Below are positions 9,478 to 18,595 of a DNA stretch of 64,000 nt, piece by piece; position 1 is the stretch's first letter, and each line of letters opens with the position of its first letter. Origin of the DNA: Bradyrhizobium sp. Ash2021 (GTDB taxonomy: Bacteria > Pseudomonadota > Alphaproteobacteria > Rhizobiales > Xanthobacteraceae); assembly GCF_031202265.1 (NCBI RefSeq), contig NZ_CP100604.1, forward strand, positions 7,050,501 through 7,114,500. Direction: 5' to 3'. The notes beneath the pieces were generated by a model. That model saw nothing but the letters and a program-made list of their open reading frames with translations. It was not told where the DNA came from and did no database searches. The position numbers and the translations under genes are program-made.

Positions 9478-9718
9478 GTCAGTATGGGATTGATTGAATG
9501 AAACGTCGGCCTGGGTATTCCGGGCCGGTGCGACGGTATCGCAACAGAGGACTACGCTGGCGTCTCTCGTGTGATGAATTGGGTCGTGCAAGTCTGTGCG
9601 ACAGCCATCAGACAGAACAACGCGACGGCTGCGACGAGCGCTCTGTGTCGGCGCATAATAGAGGACTTGACGAGTCAGCCTCTATCGCGGAGTTCAAGCA
9701 CGGTATGAGACTGCGCTG

Positions 9719-10915
9719 ATGAAGATACTGATGGCCAATAAGTTTTTTTTCCACAAAGGCGGCGCGGAAGTCGTCATGTTTCAAGAGCGCGACTACCTGT
9801 TGCACTCGGGCGAGCAAGTGATCGATTTCTCCATGCAAGACGAACGGAATCGTGAATCACCTTACGTATCCCATTTCGTATCCCGTAAGGACTATGAGGG
9901 CAGAAGCCTCTCAAAAATAGGCATCGCACTTTCGTTGGTCCATTCCAGAGAAGCGGTAAGCAAGATCGCTGCCCTGATCGACAAAATGCGACCCGATCTC
10001 ATGCACTGCCATAATGTTTATCATCAGATAACGCCGTCAATCATCAGTGTTGCCAAGTCGCGGGGCATTCCGGTTGTGTTGACGCTGCACGACTTCAAGC
10101 CGGTCTGCCCGTCATATTTGCGTCTGCGGGCGGGGCGCCCTTGCTCGCTGTGCCTGGACGGAGATTTCCGTCAAGTCTTGATGAACCGCTGTGCCGGGGG
10201 GGCCATCGCGGACAGCGCTCTACTCTACGCAGAAGCGACAATTCAGCGTTGGCTTGGCAGCTATGAAAAGGTGGATCGATTTCTTGCGCCGAGCCAGTTC
10301 ATGCGCGATGCGGCTTTGCATCGGTTCCGATCGGAACAGGTCGTATTGCTCTATAATGGCGTAGATACCGCCGAAATAGATGTGAGCGCGCAGGACGATG
10401 GATACGTTCTCTATTTTGGGCGGCTTTCCAGAGAGAAGGGCGTGGAGACTCTGTTGCGGGCCCATGAAGCTGAGGGGACCTGGGACCTAGTGGTTGCCGG
10501 GACTGGTCCTTTGGAGCGTGGCTTGCGGATGCGATACCGCAACGCCCGGTTTGTTGGCCAGTTGTCAGGACAGGCGCTGAAGGCGACGATCGGTGGCGCC
10601 TCGGCAATCGTAGTGCCGTCAGAGTGGTACGAGAATTGTCCAATGTCGGTGCTGGAAGCGATGGCTTATGGCAAACCCGTTGTGGCGAGCCGGATAGGCG
10701 GTATTCCGGAACTGGTTGTTGACGGCGAGACGGGAGTCTTGTTCGAGCCAGGCGATGCCGATGAACTCCGAAGCCACATCAGCCGCCTGATGGACGATCC
10801 CTCGCTCCGTGCGCGCATGGGCGCTGCGGGGCGAACCAGAGCAGAGAAGCAGTTTTCCGTCGACAGACACAACGCCAACTTGCTGGAGACCTACCGGTCG
10901 CTGGTAAATGCCTGA
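9719..10915 (+). CDS. GT4-family glycosyltransferase
   Basis: The 398-residue enzyme starts MKILMANKFFFHKGGAEVVM, the N-terminal motif of GT4 transferases. It contains LTLHDFKPVCPSY with a Cys pair CSLC near residue 145, seen in a subgroup of these enzymes. The C-terminal half holds YVLYFGRLSREKGVETLL and the EX7E motif in PSEWYENCPMSVLEAMAYG. It probably adds one residue of the polysaccharide repeat. The 241 bases before it have no supported gene. Its stop overlaps by one base an upstream ATG (10915) of the next frame, so the two genes may be co-translated. Confidence 0.88.
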   Translation: MKILMANKFFFHKGGAEVVMFQERDYLLHSGEQVIDFSMQDERNRESPYVSHFVSRKDYEGRSLSKIGIALSLVHSREAVSKIAALIDKMRPDLMHCHNVYHQITPSIISVAKSRGIPVVLTLHDFKPVCPSYLRLRAGRPCSLCLDGDFRQVLMNRCAGGAIADSALLYAEATIQRWLGSYEKVDRFLAPSQFMRDAALHRFRSEQVVLLYNGVDTAEIDVSAQDDGYVLYFGRLSREKGVETLLRAHEAEGTWDLVVAGTGPLERGLRMRYRNARFVGQLSGQALKATIGGASAIVVPSEWYENCPMSVLEAMAYGKPVVASRIGGIPELVVDGETGVLFEPGDADELRSHISRLMDDPSLRARMGAAGRTRAEKQFSVDRHNANLLETYRSLVNA

Positions 10916-10998
10916 TGCATTGGATGAGAGCGCGGGGCCATGAAAAGTTCATCACGTGCAACAGGTTCGATTTTATCGCCCGACACAGGGAGAAAACT

Positions 10999-12018
10999 AT
11001 GAATGGATATTCGTCGATGACGACAATTACATTCCGCAAATTGGCAAGGAACGGTCTGTTTTGGGCGCGTCTCAGTTTAGGCGATAGGAGCAACACATCG
11101 GGCAGCACTCATACAGTGCATCGTTTCGACACCCGCCACAGCATTGAGTATATCAAAAAACTGTATAATTCGTATATGGATAACGGAAAAATGACCGAGG
11201 AAGAGTTGCGAGGGAAACGCTTTCTCGAAATCGGTCCGGGCGACAGCTTCGGGGTGGCCTTATTGTTTCTGGCCAAGGGAGTAAATCAGGTCGTCGCTGT
11301 AGATCGATTTTATACGCCCCGAAACGGTGAGCAAGAGCGGGCGATATACTCCGCTCTACGAAATGAGCTCACCGATATAGAAAGACGACGCTTCGACGAA
11401 GCTGTCTCTTTGGAGACAAAACCAATTTTCAATACAGAAAAACTCACATATCTATATGATCTACCTATAGAGAATGCGGCAGATAAGCTTTATATTGGAT
11501 CTTTTGATTTTGTAATTTCAATGGCTGTGTTAGAGCATGTGTATGATTTAAGCTTAGCATTCGATTCGATGGACAAATTGTTGAATGAAAAAGGCAGAAT
11601 GCTGCATGGGGTCGATCTGTCTGATCATGAAATTTTCTCGAAGCATGGATACAATCCCCTGACACTATTGACGATTCCTGATTGGCTTTATCATCTCATG
11701 TCCTCTTATACCGGGGATCCTAATAGAGAGGATGTGAGCCGCTACCGGGCCAAGCTCAGCTCTCTAGGATACGAGACACGTGTATTGACCGGAAAAGTTG
11801 TCGGGTTGAATACCGAAATTGTTCCGCATGTCGAACGCATCGAAAATGGAGTTCATTATGGCGACGAGCAGCTTGCTATCGTCTCATCTATTCGTCCAAA
11901 GCTTCTCGAGCGTTATCGCAATCTGAGCGATGAAGACCTTCTACAAGGCGCAATATTCATTGACGCGCGCAAGAAAGGGACAGAGAGAGAGAGAGCTCAG
12001 CGTCGCTTTCAGGCCTAA
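10999..12018 (+). CDS. class I SAM-dependent methyltransferase, AT-richer than neighbours
   Basis: I place the start at ATG 10999, which has AGGGAG six bases upstream; the frame is also open from ATG 10915. The product of about 339 residues has the SAM motif FLEIGPGDSFGVALLFLAKG, the acidic VVAVDRF, and FDFVISMAVLEHVYDL, as in methyltransferases acting on sugars or lipids. The gene is visibly richer in A and T than its neighbours, with codons such as AAA, ATA and TTA frequent, which suggests recent acquisition. It probably modifies a polysaccharide or nucleotide sugar. It closes the plus-strand run begun at 8326. Confidence 0.8.
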   Translation: MNGYSSMTTITFRKLARNGLFWARLSLGDRSNTSGSTHTVHRFDTRHSIEYIKKLYNSYMDNGKMTEEELRGKRFLEIGPGDSFGVALLFLAKGVNQVVAVDRFYTPRNGEQERAIYSALRNELTDIERRRFDEAVSLETKPIFNTEKLTYLYDLPIENAADKLYIGSFDFVISMAVLEHVYDLSLAFDSMDKLLNEKGRMLHGVDLSDHEIFSKHGYNPLTLLTIPDWLYHLMSSYTGDPNREDVSRYRAKLSSLGYETRVLTGKVVGLNTEIVPHVERIENGVHYGDEQLAIVSSIRPKLLERYRNLSDEDLLQGAIFIDARKKGTERERAQRRFQA

Positions 12019-12188
12019 AATCGTCTCGGGCGAGACTGCTCTGCACGGATTGCTCTGAGCGTCACTGGTTGGCGCCACATGCTGCCTGTGCACCGCATGA
12101 TCGTCGGCAATAGGGGGATGAAGATACCGGAGCGCATGAGCCGGGCTCGCGTAGGCGTACAACGAGCGGAATTCCATACGGGATTTAT

Positions 12189-13064
12189 ATGTCATCCACT
12201 GGTCGAGTTGTCGGTGCTGTTGTCGGGCTTCTTTTCTTGGCCTGTTCGCCGCTCGATGGCTTCGCCATCGATTCTGATGCCGCCGACGTTTCGCCTGCGA
12301 TCGACTCCCGCCTGGAGAAGCTCGCCTCGTCCCGTTCGCCAGGGCCAATGCATTCCTCCCCCCCATCAACCGCGTTGTCGGAAGCCATCCGCCAAAATAC
12401 GCCCGGCAATAGCCAAGGATTTCCGCTCGGGCTTTCCTGGGATAGAGATACGTCCAGCACGCCAACGACGCCACCGCCATCTGGGTGGTCGGCTCTGTCG
12501 GCATGGGCCCAGGTTTATCAGCAGGCCGGAGCAGCGGTCAGCCCGAACAATGCCAACGACACTGTGCAGGTACAGGACTTCACGACCTACGTTCACCTCA
12601 CCAACGGAACCTGGGTCAAAGTACAAGACCAAGCGCAGGTCGGCATCAGCGGAGGCCATTACGTCGCGGATTTCTCCACTGATGCGCACACGGCCCTGAC
12701 CATGCAAAAGTTGTCAGATGGCAGTGTATCCATGGACGCGCCGCCGAGCGGATATAACGACCATTTCTGGCCCACGGCGCGCGGAACTTTCACTCCCGGA
12801 ACGGTCGACGGTGTCTTCATTGAAGCGCAGATGAAGACCAACGATCCCAACGCGAATCTGGTTGCCCAGATCGGCGCCGATTGGTGGCGAAGCTCCACTG
12901 CTCAATACGCGGGGTTGAACGTGAACAACACCGCGGCCGGTTTGAACAACTGGATCAAGCTGACGACGGAGTGGAAAACTCTCTACTACACGTCGCTCAG
13001 TCGGCAGCAACTGGAAGCTAATCCGCCGACCGACCTGCTGAGCCTCCCTTGGCCCCGTCGGTGA
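12189..13064 (+). CDS. exported protein sharing the N-terminal domain of the left-edge surface protein
   Basis: The 291-residue product starts with a hydrophobic signal-like segment (VVGAVVGLLFLACSPLDGFA). From about residue 60 (TALSEAIRQNTPGNSQGFPL) it matches residues 1-220 of the protein encoded leftward from 2817, with long near-identical stretches such as SGWSALSAWAQVYQ and FTTYVHLTNGTWV. Similarity ends at the point where the other protein enters its repeats; here the chain finishes LLSLPWPRR. It may be a genuine single-domain exported protein or a truncated duplicate. Being in a polysaccharide locus suggests a cell-surface or matrix role, but no catalytic motif is seen. Confidence 0.7.
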   Translation: MSSTGRVVGAVVGLLFLACSPLDGFAIDSDAADVSPAIDSRLEKLASSRSPGPMHSSPPSTALSEAIRQNTPGNSQGFPLGLSWDRDTSSTPTTPPPSGWSALSAWAQVYQQAGAAVSPNNANDTVQVQDFTTYVHLTNGTWVKVQDQAQVGISGGHYVADFSTDAHTALTMQKLSDGSVSMDAPPSGYNDHFWPTARGTFTPGTVDGVFIEAQMKTNDPNANLVAQIGADWWRSSTAQYAGLNVNNTAAGLNNWIKLTTEWKTLYYTSLSRQQLEANPPTDLLSLPWPRR

Positions 13065-13746
13065 TCTTATCGTGAGGTCCCGCACGAGGCAGATACTGAC
13101 GTGCTCGCCCCAACGTCTACACTCGACCGATTCGATCGAACACCTCTCCGACGAATCGCCCGATGTGCGGACCCTTTCGGGTTACCCCTTTCGGGTTACC
13201 CCTTTCGGCTTCCCTGCTTCTCATGTGAGCGGACGGCGCGGCGCGTTGCTCGCGCAGTTACGATGATCTATCTTCAACCGTGATGCTGATGACCGGAGAG
13301 CATTGTTTTATTTGGGATACGATCGGCGGTGAGAAATCGCCGCAATCCGGATTTCGCTTTAACGTCGACCCCACCGACCTGCGAGCCGCAGGTCATAGTG
13401 CAGAGATCCACGACGTGTCGTATATCTACCCGCACGGGCACCTGGAGGCCTGTCGCGGGCGAGCCGCCGGGCCGCGTGATCTCGGCTCGGCCCCCTCCCG
13501 TCATCCATTGGATCGACGCACACTCAAAAGAGATGCCCATTGACAAATAGTCTGCCCGGAACTGGCTGCTTCTCCCAAGCGCCCGCGTCGGCCAATTCCG
13601 AGATGGAGATGACGCTCACGTCAAACGGATCGCTGCCCTCACCGTCGAACGGACCGTTCCCCTTCTCGCCGCTCAGATTTCGCGGCGCTTCGCCGAGGTG
13701 CTGCATCGTTCCTGACCTACGTCGAAAATGAAGGGATATTCCAGTT
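13065..13746. other. intergenic region with short tandem and dispersed repeats
   Basis: No supported gene. It holds three tandem 14-base units (CCCTTTCGGGTTAC twice, then CCCTTTCGGCTTCC) at 13172-13213 and the second copy of the ~110-bp dispersed repeat at 13348-13458. Short frames on both strands do not resemble known proteins. The promoter of the flippase at 13747 is expected near 13650-13735. Confidence 0.4.
13348..13458 (+). repeat. ~110-bp dispersed repeat, copy 2
   Basis: Same orientation as 6862-6973 and similar across its length. It contains a small palindrome around ACGACGTGTCG, but the palindrome is not conserved in copy 1. Confidence 0.55.
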
Positions 13747-15261
13747 ATGGCCTCCAGCAGGACCACAGAGCTTGCTTCCTCCTATCACTTCCTGAAAGGA
13801 GCGCCGCTCAACGCCGCCGCAATGATCTACGCGAAAGCCGTGAGTTTCGTGGCTGGGATCATACTCGCGCGGGTAATTGGTGCGCCCCAGTATGGCATCT
13901 TCATTGTGGCTCGAAATATCCTAGAAAGCTGCGGCATCATTACTCCCCTCGGGCTTAATGTTGCTTTGCTGCGCCATCTCGGAGCCGAGCCGGAGCGGCT
14001 TTCGGCCCGACTCACGCAACTAACATTCTTCCGCTCCCTAGCGTTCGGCCTCGCACTGGCTCCATGCGTGGTTGCCGCGATGGGATTGAGCACCTTTGTC
14101 GAGGAGGCCATCTACCGGTATCCCCAGTTCTCGAGCATTCTGCTCGTCACCCTGATTGCGCTCCCCTTTGCAACTGACCTCGCCGTGTTGAGCGGCGCCT
14201 ATCGCGGAATATTGAGGCCCGAGCCATACGTAATTGCCAATTGTGTGGTTCAGCCAACGGCTCGCCTATTGCTTATAGGGCTTCTTTTTGCAATTGGCTT
14301 GCGCCTGTGGGCGGTCGTCGTTGGCACATCCGCGTCGTATGTGATTTCCTGGGCTGTGCTCGCTCTGCAAGCCCGAAAGGACTTGACAGGATCTAGGACA
14401 GGACGTCCCCAGGATTGGGCGGACATTCGGTCCCTATTTGTTTATTCGCCAAGCTTAGGAGCTTCGATGGTTTTTTCCACCTGGCTCGGGACTGCTGACT
14501 CACTCTTTCTTGGTCACTTTGGAACGTCAAAAGACGTCGGCCAATACGCGGTTATCCTCATGGTCGCACAGCTTATCGGCCTTGCAGGGGAGTCGCTCGG
14601 ACAAACCTTAGGCGCTCGTGTCGCGTTGTGTTTTCGGCACAAAGACCTCATTGCAATGGAGAAGGTGCTAGCGGACAATATCCGTCGCGCTGCCATCCTA
14701 TCAGCGCCGATCTTCGCCGCCGTTCTCTTCTGGGGAGACCGCATTGATCTAGTACTCGGGCCGTCCTTTGCGGTGGATTTCGCCGTTGTCGCAGTTATCG
14801 CTGCAAGAACATTTCTACAGACGATATTCCGATACAGCGGATTTGCGCTTTCGATGACTGGTTGGCATCTCCGGGAGACCGCCCTCTTGGGATCCGGACT
14901 TCTCTTCTCTCTGCTGATCTGCTCGATCCTGGTTCCGCGCTACGGACAATTGGGCGCCGCGGTAGCAAGCTTTGCCACGCTCGTTGGGGTTGATCTCGTT
15001 CGCTACGCTGTCGTGCGCACCATGTTTGGAATCAAGATCGTCGATACCTCCGTCGCAATGACAACCGCATTGGCTGTGATGACATCAGGGCTCGCCTATC
15101 TCTTGATGTTGCCGTTCGACGATCGGACGCTGCCCTCGACCATACTTCAGGCAGCGATATCCTTTGCTCTGTATGCCGGATCGGCGTGGCTACTTCTTTT
15201 CACAAGCGAGGATCGCGCCGTTATCTCAAGCCTTCTTCCAACTTTCTTTCAGGTTAGATGA
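13747..15261 (+). CDS. polysaccharide flippase (Wzx-like, MOP superfamily)
   Basis: The 504-residue protein is very hydrophobic, with about 12-14 predicted membrane segments (for example AAMIYAKAVSFVAGIILARV near the N terminus and AVMTSGLAYLLMLPF near the C terminus). The N-terminal pattern, GAPQYGIFIVARNILESCG, is typical of oligosaccharide flippases that move undecaprenyl-linked repeats to the periplasmic face. It supplies the Wzx step for the transferases on either side and the Wzy-like polymerase at 26898. Its TGA overlaps the ATG of the next, truncated frame (ATGA at 15258), so a coupled downstream gene was once present. Confidence 0.85.
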   Translation: MASSRTTELASSYHFLKGAPLNAAAMIYAKAVSFVAGIILARVIGAPQYGIFIVARNILESCGIITPLGLNVALLRHLGAEPERLSARLTQLTFFRSLAFGLALAPCVVAAMGLSTFVEEAIYRYPQFSSILLVTLIALPFATDLAVLSGAYRGILRPEPYVIANCVVQPTARLLLIGLLFAIGLRLWAVVVGTSASYVISWAVLALQARKDLTGSRTGRPQDWADIRSLFVYSPSLGASMVFSTWLGTADSLFLGHFGTSKDVGQYAVILMVAQLIGLAGESLGQTLGARVALCFRHKDLIAMEKVLADNIRRAAILSAPIFAAVLFWGDRIDLVLGPSFAVDFAVVAVIAARTFLQTIFRYSGFALSMTGWHLRETALLGSGLLFSLLICSILVPRYGQLGAAVASFATLVGVDLVRYAVVRTMFGIKIVDTSVAMTTALAVMTSGLAYLLMLPFDDRTLPSTILQAAISFALYAGSAWLLLFTSEDRAVISSLLPTFFQVR

Positions 15262-15345
15262 TGACTCGCTCGTATCATTTAATTATTGTCGATGGCTTTC
15301 GAGAACCGCGTAAATCTGGCGACATCGTACGCGCGGCGAGATTGA
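15258..15345 (+). pseudogene. 5' stub of a gene coupled to the flippase, cut by IS21-type debris
   Basis: A frame starting in the ATGA overlap with the flippase encodes MTRSYHLIIVDGFREPRK and reaches about 15340. Composition then changes abruptly to GC-rich IS21-associated sequence, and the frame ends at 15494 without resembling a protein. The start looks like a real translationally coupled gene whose remainder was removed. The product cannot be named. Confidence 0.45.
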
Positions 15346-15649
15346 GCGGGCGGCTACTTCCGTACGGATGGCCGAAGACGTGTTTCCCCACGACGGGCTG
15401 GGCGGGGCGCGGAGCTGTCCCGGGTTGCGCAGCGCCCCCGCCTCGGCGGATAGGAAGGGTCGCTGAAGAGACCACAGGCGCGGCGCCGTCGTAACCCTGC
15501 AAAGTGAAGCCGGAGCCGCGCCTGTACCAATCCACCAACAGTCTGCGTGATCGGCAGACGGGGATTGCGTGGCGCGCAGTATAGCGGCCATCGCGCATCC
15601 GTCGAGCCTCACGTCGGCCTTGTCTTCGGCATTTGCCGGGGATCGCCGA

Positions 15650-16082
15650 TGCAGGCCGCGGGCCGCTTGTTCTTGTGTGCCCGCTGCCGGGCCCAGGTGC
15701 TGATCTGTGGTCGTTGCGATCGCGGTCAGCGCTATTGCACAGCCGAGTGCTCCAGGACGATGCGGCGGGCGAGCGTGCGCAACGCCGGCCGGCGCTATCA
15801 ACGCACCCGTCGCGGCCGCCATCTGCATGCGGCTCGCGCTCGACGTTACCGCGCCCGTAATAAAACCGTGACGCATCAGGTTCACCCGCTCCGGAAGTGG
15901 ATGATGTAGTGCCGCCGGCCTCGATCGCTGTCGCCGGCGGCCAACCGGCACGTCTCGAAGACCCTGCGGCGACAGCGACATCGCGTTCATCACGATGCTG
16001 TCGCTGCTGCAGCCGGCTGCCATTGTTCGTGCGGATCGACTTCGTGCGACGTCGCGGGCCGTCCCTCGATCCACCCGACTGA
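15650..16082 (+). pseudogene. IS21-associated Cys-rich small protein, frameshifted
   Basis: From ATG 15650 the product has CARCRAQVLICGRCDRGQRY followed by a further Cys pair (zinc-ribbon-like) and a basic RRGRHLHAARARRYRARN tail. This resembles a small accessory protein found next to IS21-type genes in rhizobia (recalled, not checked). A base seems missing near 15885, since the continuation from DDVVPPASIAVAGGQPARLE lies in the next frame and ends at 16082. The 300 bases before it (15346-15649) look like insertion-sequence end sequence with no gene. Confidence 0.5.
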
Positions 16083-16091
16083 CCACGGAGC

Positions 16092-16240
16092 GTGTTTGTG
16101 ACCATCACCGCTGAACTGGAGGCCCGGATCCTGCGCCTGTATCACGTCGAAAAGTGGCGCTGCGGCACCATCGCGCGCCAGCTCACCTGCATCACACGAC
16201 CGTGCGTCGCGTGCTGGCGCAGGCTCCCCGCGGGTCACTT
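16092..16240 (+). pseudogene. IS21-type IstA transposase, N-terminal fragment
   Basis: GTG 16092 begins VTITAELEARILRLYHVEKW and RCGTIARQLTC, the N-terminal helix-turn-helix of IS21 transposases. A one-base deletion near 16190 shifts the frame (HHTTVRRVLAQA continues in another frame), and the gene ends after about 50 residues at a junction near 16235 with a different IS21 end. The DDE domain is absent, so the protein is inactive. Confidence 0.6.
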
Positions 16241-16303
16241 CAAATTCCCCCGGGTAGGGTCAGTCAAACTCCTCCACCCACAAGGCAGGACAGAAGTGGA
16301 TTG

Positions 16304-16560
16304 TTAGTTTGACTTTGTTTCGCGGGCAAGGGCTTCAGCGGCTTCTTTGAGGCGATAGCTTCGTCCATCGAACTCGAGCAGATGGCAATGATGCATGAGG
16401 CGATCGAGGATCGTCGTTCTCATGGTATTATGCCCCAGGTATGTGCCCCAATCCTGCACGACGCGATTGGAGGTGACGATGACGCTGCGGCGCAGTTTGT
16501 AGCGTTGATGGATCATGGTCTGCAGCAAGGCGCCGGGCGAGGCATTGCCCCCGCTTTTGG
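16304..16560 (-). pseudogene. IS21-type IstB helper ATPase, C-terminal fragment
   Basis: The minus strand encodes LLQTMIHQRYKLRRSVIVTS, NRVVQDWGTYLG, TTILDRLMHHCHLLEF and SYRLKEAAEALARETK, the conserved C-terminal third of IstB. The Walker A and B parts are missing because the family similarity stops near 16560. It faces the IstA fragment, so two IS21-type ends meet here, which implies deletion between two elements or a rearrangement. Confidence 0.7.
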
Positions 16561-16711
16561 ATACAGCGCCCCTCATCCGATCGCCGAGGGGGACTTCAAC
16601 CCCCATGATTCATGCGCTGCCCAGCGCACACTATTCGTCGTTCTGAGACCACTGATCCCAGAAGTGTGTTTTTACTCCGAGCCTACGCGCTTCATCCGGT
16701 CTGCAATACAT

Positions 16712-17926
16712 TCATCGACAAAGGAGACCATCGACAAAGGAGACAAGATCGCCGCCACCGAACTTGTAGCCCACAAGGCCCGCGCGCTGCGCCGCCTCAA
16801 TATCAATATCCTTGTCCCCGATGACAAAGCTGCGCTCGACGTTGACGGGCCAGCATGCGATCAAATCGAGTAACATACCAGGCGCGGGCTTGCGCCAATC
16901 CGAACTCTTCCGATACGAAAGAACTTTTCCTGCTGGATGAAATGGACAGTACCTCACGTCATCTAGTTGCGCACCACGCGCACGCAGCTCCTGCGACATC
17001 CAACGATGCAACTCCCGCACGTCCTGCTCCTGATAGAGTCCGTGTGCGACACCGGCTTGATTGGTAATGACGAATACGTAATACCCCTCCTTGTTTAATC
17101 TGCGGACCGCTTCGAAGGCACCCGGCATCCATCGAAAGCGATCGACTGATCCCACGTGGCCGTCATCAAAATTCAGAACTCCATCGCGATCCAGGAAAAC
17201 TGCCGGTTTCTTCAACCGCGCCGGTATTGCAGTTTGCGCGTTTAGATACGACTCTGGCACCCCAATATCTATGAAGAACCCGTCGAAGACGACTCCTGCA
17301 ACACGCTGCTGCGCGGCCAACGCGGGAAATACGTCTTCTTCAAGGGAGGACACGTCACGAATCTGCATTGTGATGTCGCGGTGCATTAAATAGACACCAC
17401 CGTTGATCAATGCTGAACCCACGATTTGGGAACGGCTGGCGAAGTGGCGAATCCAGCCATCACTATCGAGCTCAAGAACCCCATATCGGGCGCTATCTTG
17501 CAGTCGGCGCAGTGCCACAGTAGCGATAGCTTGCGGCCTCTCCTCCGCAAACGCGCAAAGTTGAAGGAGATCAATGTCGAACCAGGTGTCACCGTTCAAT
17601 AGCAAGAAAGTCTCCTCCAAAGCGCCGCGGGCAAAGCGCAGTGCCCCCCCAGTCCCCAGCGGTTTGGGCTCCGTCACGACGTCGATCGTGAGACCAAATC
17701 GACGAGTCGCGTCTGTCCTTCTCGCGAAGTCTATCACCTGCCTACCTTCAAAGCCTGCGAGCAATAGTACCCGATCAAATCCATAACGGCCGATTTGACC
17801 AAGCAGGATCTCGAGAAGGGGATGCTCTCCGATCGGGAGTAATGGTTTTGGCGTTCGCGCGGTCAGCGGACCCAGGCGGCTTCCGAATCCGCCGCACAAC
17901 ACCACTGCTTGTCGCACGGTAATCAC
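16712..17926 (-). CDS. fused heptose-1-phosphate guanylyltransferase / heptose-1,7-bisphosphate phosphatase
   Basis: The 404-residue protein has two domains. Residues 1-235 are a sugar nucleotidyltransferase: VLCGGFGSRLGPLTARTPKP is the nucleotide-binding signature and LLLNGDTWFDID holds a metal-binding Asp, as in HddC. Residues 240-404 are a HAD-IIIA phosphatase: FLDRDGVLNFDD (nucleophile Asp), FVITNQAGVAHG and WRKPAPGMLLDL, as in GmhB. With gmhA and hddA upstream it would complete GDP-D-glycero-alpha-D-manno-heptose synthesis: dephosphorylation at C7, then GMP transfer. GTG start at 17926, seven bases after gmhA. Donor specificity is inferred from the operon. Confidence 0.85.
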   Translation of the reverse strand: MITVRQAVVLCGGFGSRLGPLTARTPKPLLPIGEHPLLEILLGQIGRYGFDRVLLLAGFEGRQVIDFARRTDATRRFGLTIDVVTEPKPLGTGGALRFARGALEETFLLLNGDTWFDIDLLQLCAFAEERPQAIATVALRRLQDSARYGVLELDSDGWIRHFASRSQIVGSALINGGVYLMHRDITMQIRDVSSLEEDVFPALAAQQRVAGVVFDGFFIDIGVPESYLNAQTAIPARLKKPAVFLDRDGVLNFDDGHVGSVDRFRWMPGAFEAVRRLNKEGYYVFVITNQAGVAHGLYQEQDVRELHRWMSQELRARGAQLDDVRYCPFHPAGKVLSYRKSSDWRKPAPGMLLDLIACWPVNVERSFVIGDKDIDIEAAQRAGLVGYKFGGGDLVSFVDGLLCR

Positions 17927-17932
17927 TGAAGA

Positions 17933-18553
17933 TTACAAATCTCGAGGGAATAACGAGCTTTCGACCAGGCCACAGATAGCGTGGGCCGCCACGATATGGA
18001 TTTGCTGGATCTGTGGCGTCGAATTCGATGGCGCGCACAGCATTAGATTACAGTGTTCGCTCATGGCTGGCGCAGATCGGCCAGTAAACCCGATGGTGGT
18101 CATCCCTAATTCGTGACCAGCGGCAAGGGCACGAAGGACATTTGGCGATCGTCCAGAAGTCGAGATGCCAATGAAAACGTCATTCGATCGTGCGAGGCCA
18201 AGGATCTGCCTCTCGAAAAGGTGTTCATAACCGTAATCGTTTCCGATGGCCGTCATGACAGAGCTGTCCGTAGTAAGAGCAATCGCGGGCAGTGGAGCTC
18301 GATCATAGTTGAGACGCGAGAGAAATTCGCCAGCGATATGCTGCGCGTCGCTAGCGCTGCCGCCATTCCCAGCGATAAACAACCTGTGACCTGCTCTCAT
18401 AGCACTCGAGATGGTCGCGGAGATGCTGATGACGGCGGACATGAATTCGGCCGATGTGCATGCCTCGTCGAGAACGCGGCGGGACTCATCTAGGTGCTTC
18501 GAAACAAATTCAATATCAGCAGCGAGCACGATAAACGCTCCTTGAATTGCCAT
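17933..18553 (-). CDS. gmhA: sedoheptulose-7-phosphate isomerase
   Basis: A SIS-domain protein of about 206 residues from ATG 18553 (the frame also opens at 18577). The phosphosugar-binding signature GNGGSASDAQHIAGEF near residue 60 and FIGISTSGRSPNVLRAL near residue 120 are those of GmhA, which converts sedoheptulose 7-phosphate to D-glycero-D-manno-heptose 7-phosphate in the cytoplasm. It lies between hddA (42 bases upstream) and the hddC-gmhB fusion (6-base gap), so the three form one operon. The heptose would feed the surface polysaccharide or lipopolysaccharide. Confidence 0.88.
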   Translation of the reverse strand: MAIQGAFIVLAADIEFVSKHLDESRRVLDEACTSAEFMSAVISISATISSAMRAGHRLFIAGNGGSASDAQHIAGEFLSRLNYDRAPLPAIALTTDSSVMTAIGNDYGYEHLFERQILGLARSNDVFIGISTSGRSPNVLRALAAGHELGMTTIGFTGRSAPAMSEHCNLMLCAPSNSTPQIQQIHIVAAHAICGLVESSLFPRDL

Positions 18554-18595
18554 TGCGAAAGCAAGGCCGTCGTCCACGGCCGAAATTGCGGTCGA

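Noticed and set aside
15275..16108. 277-residue minus-strand frame
   Set aside because: Antisense to IS21-associated zinc-ribbon and IstA sequences; Arg/Gly-rich composition without family features.
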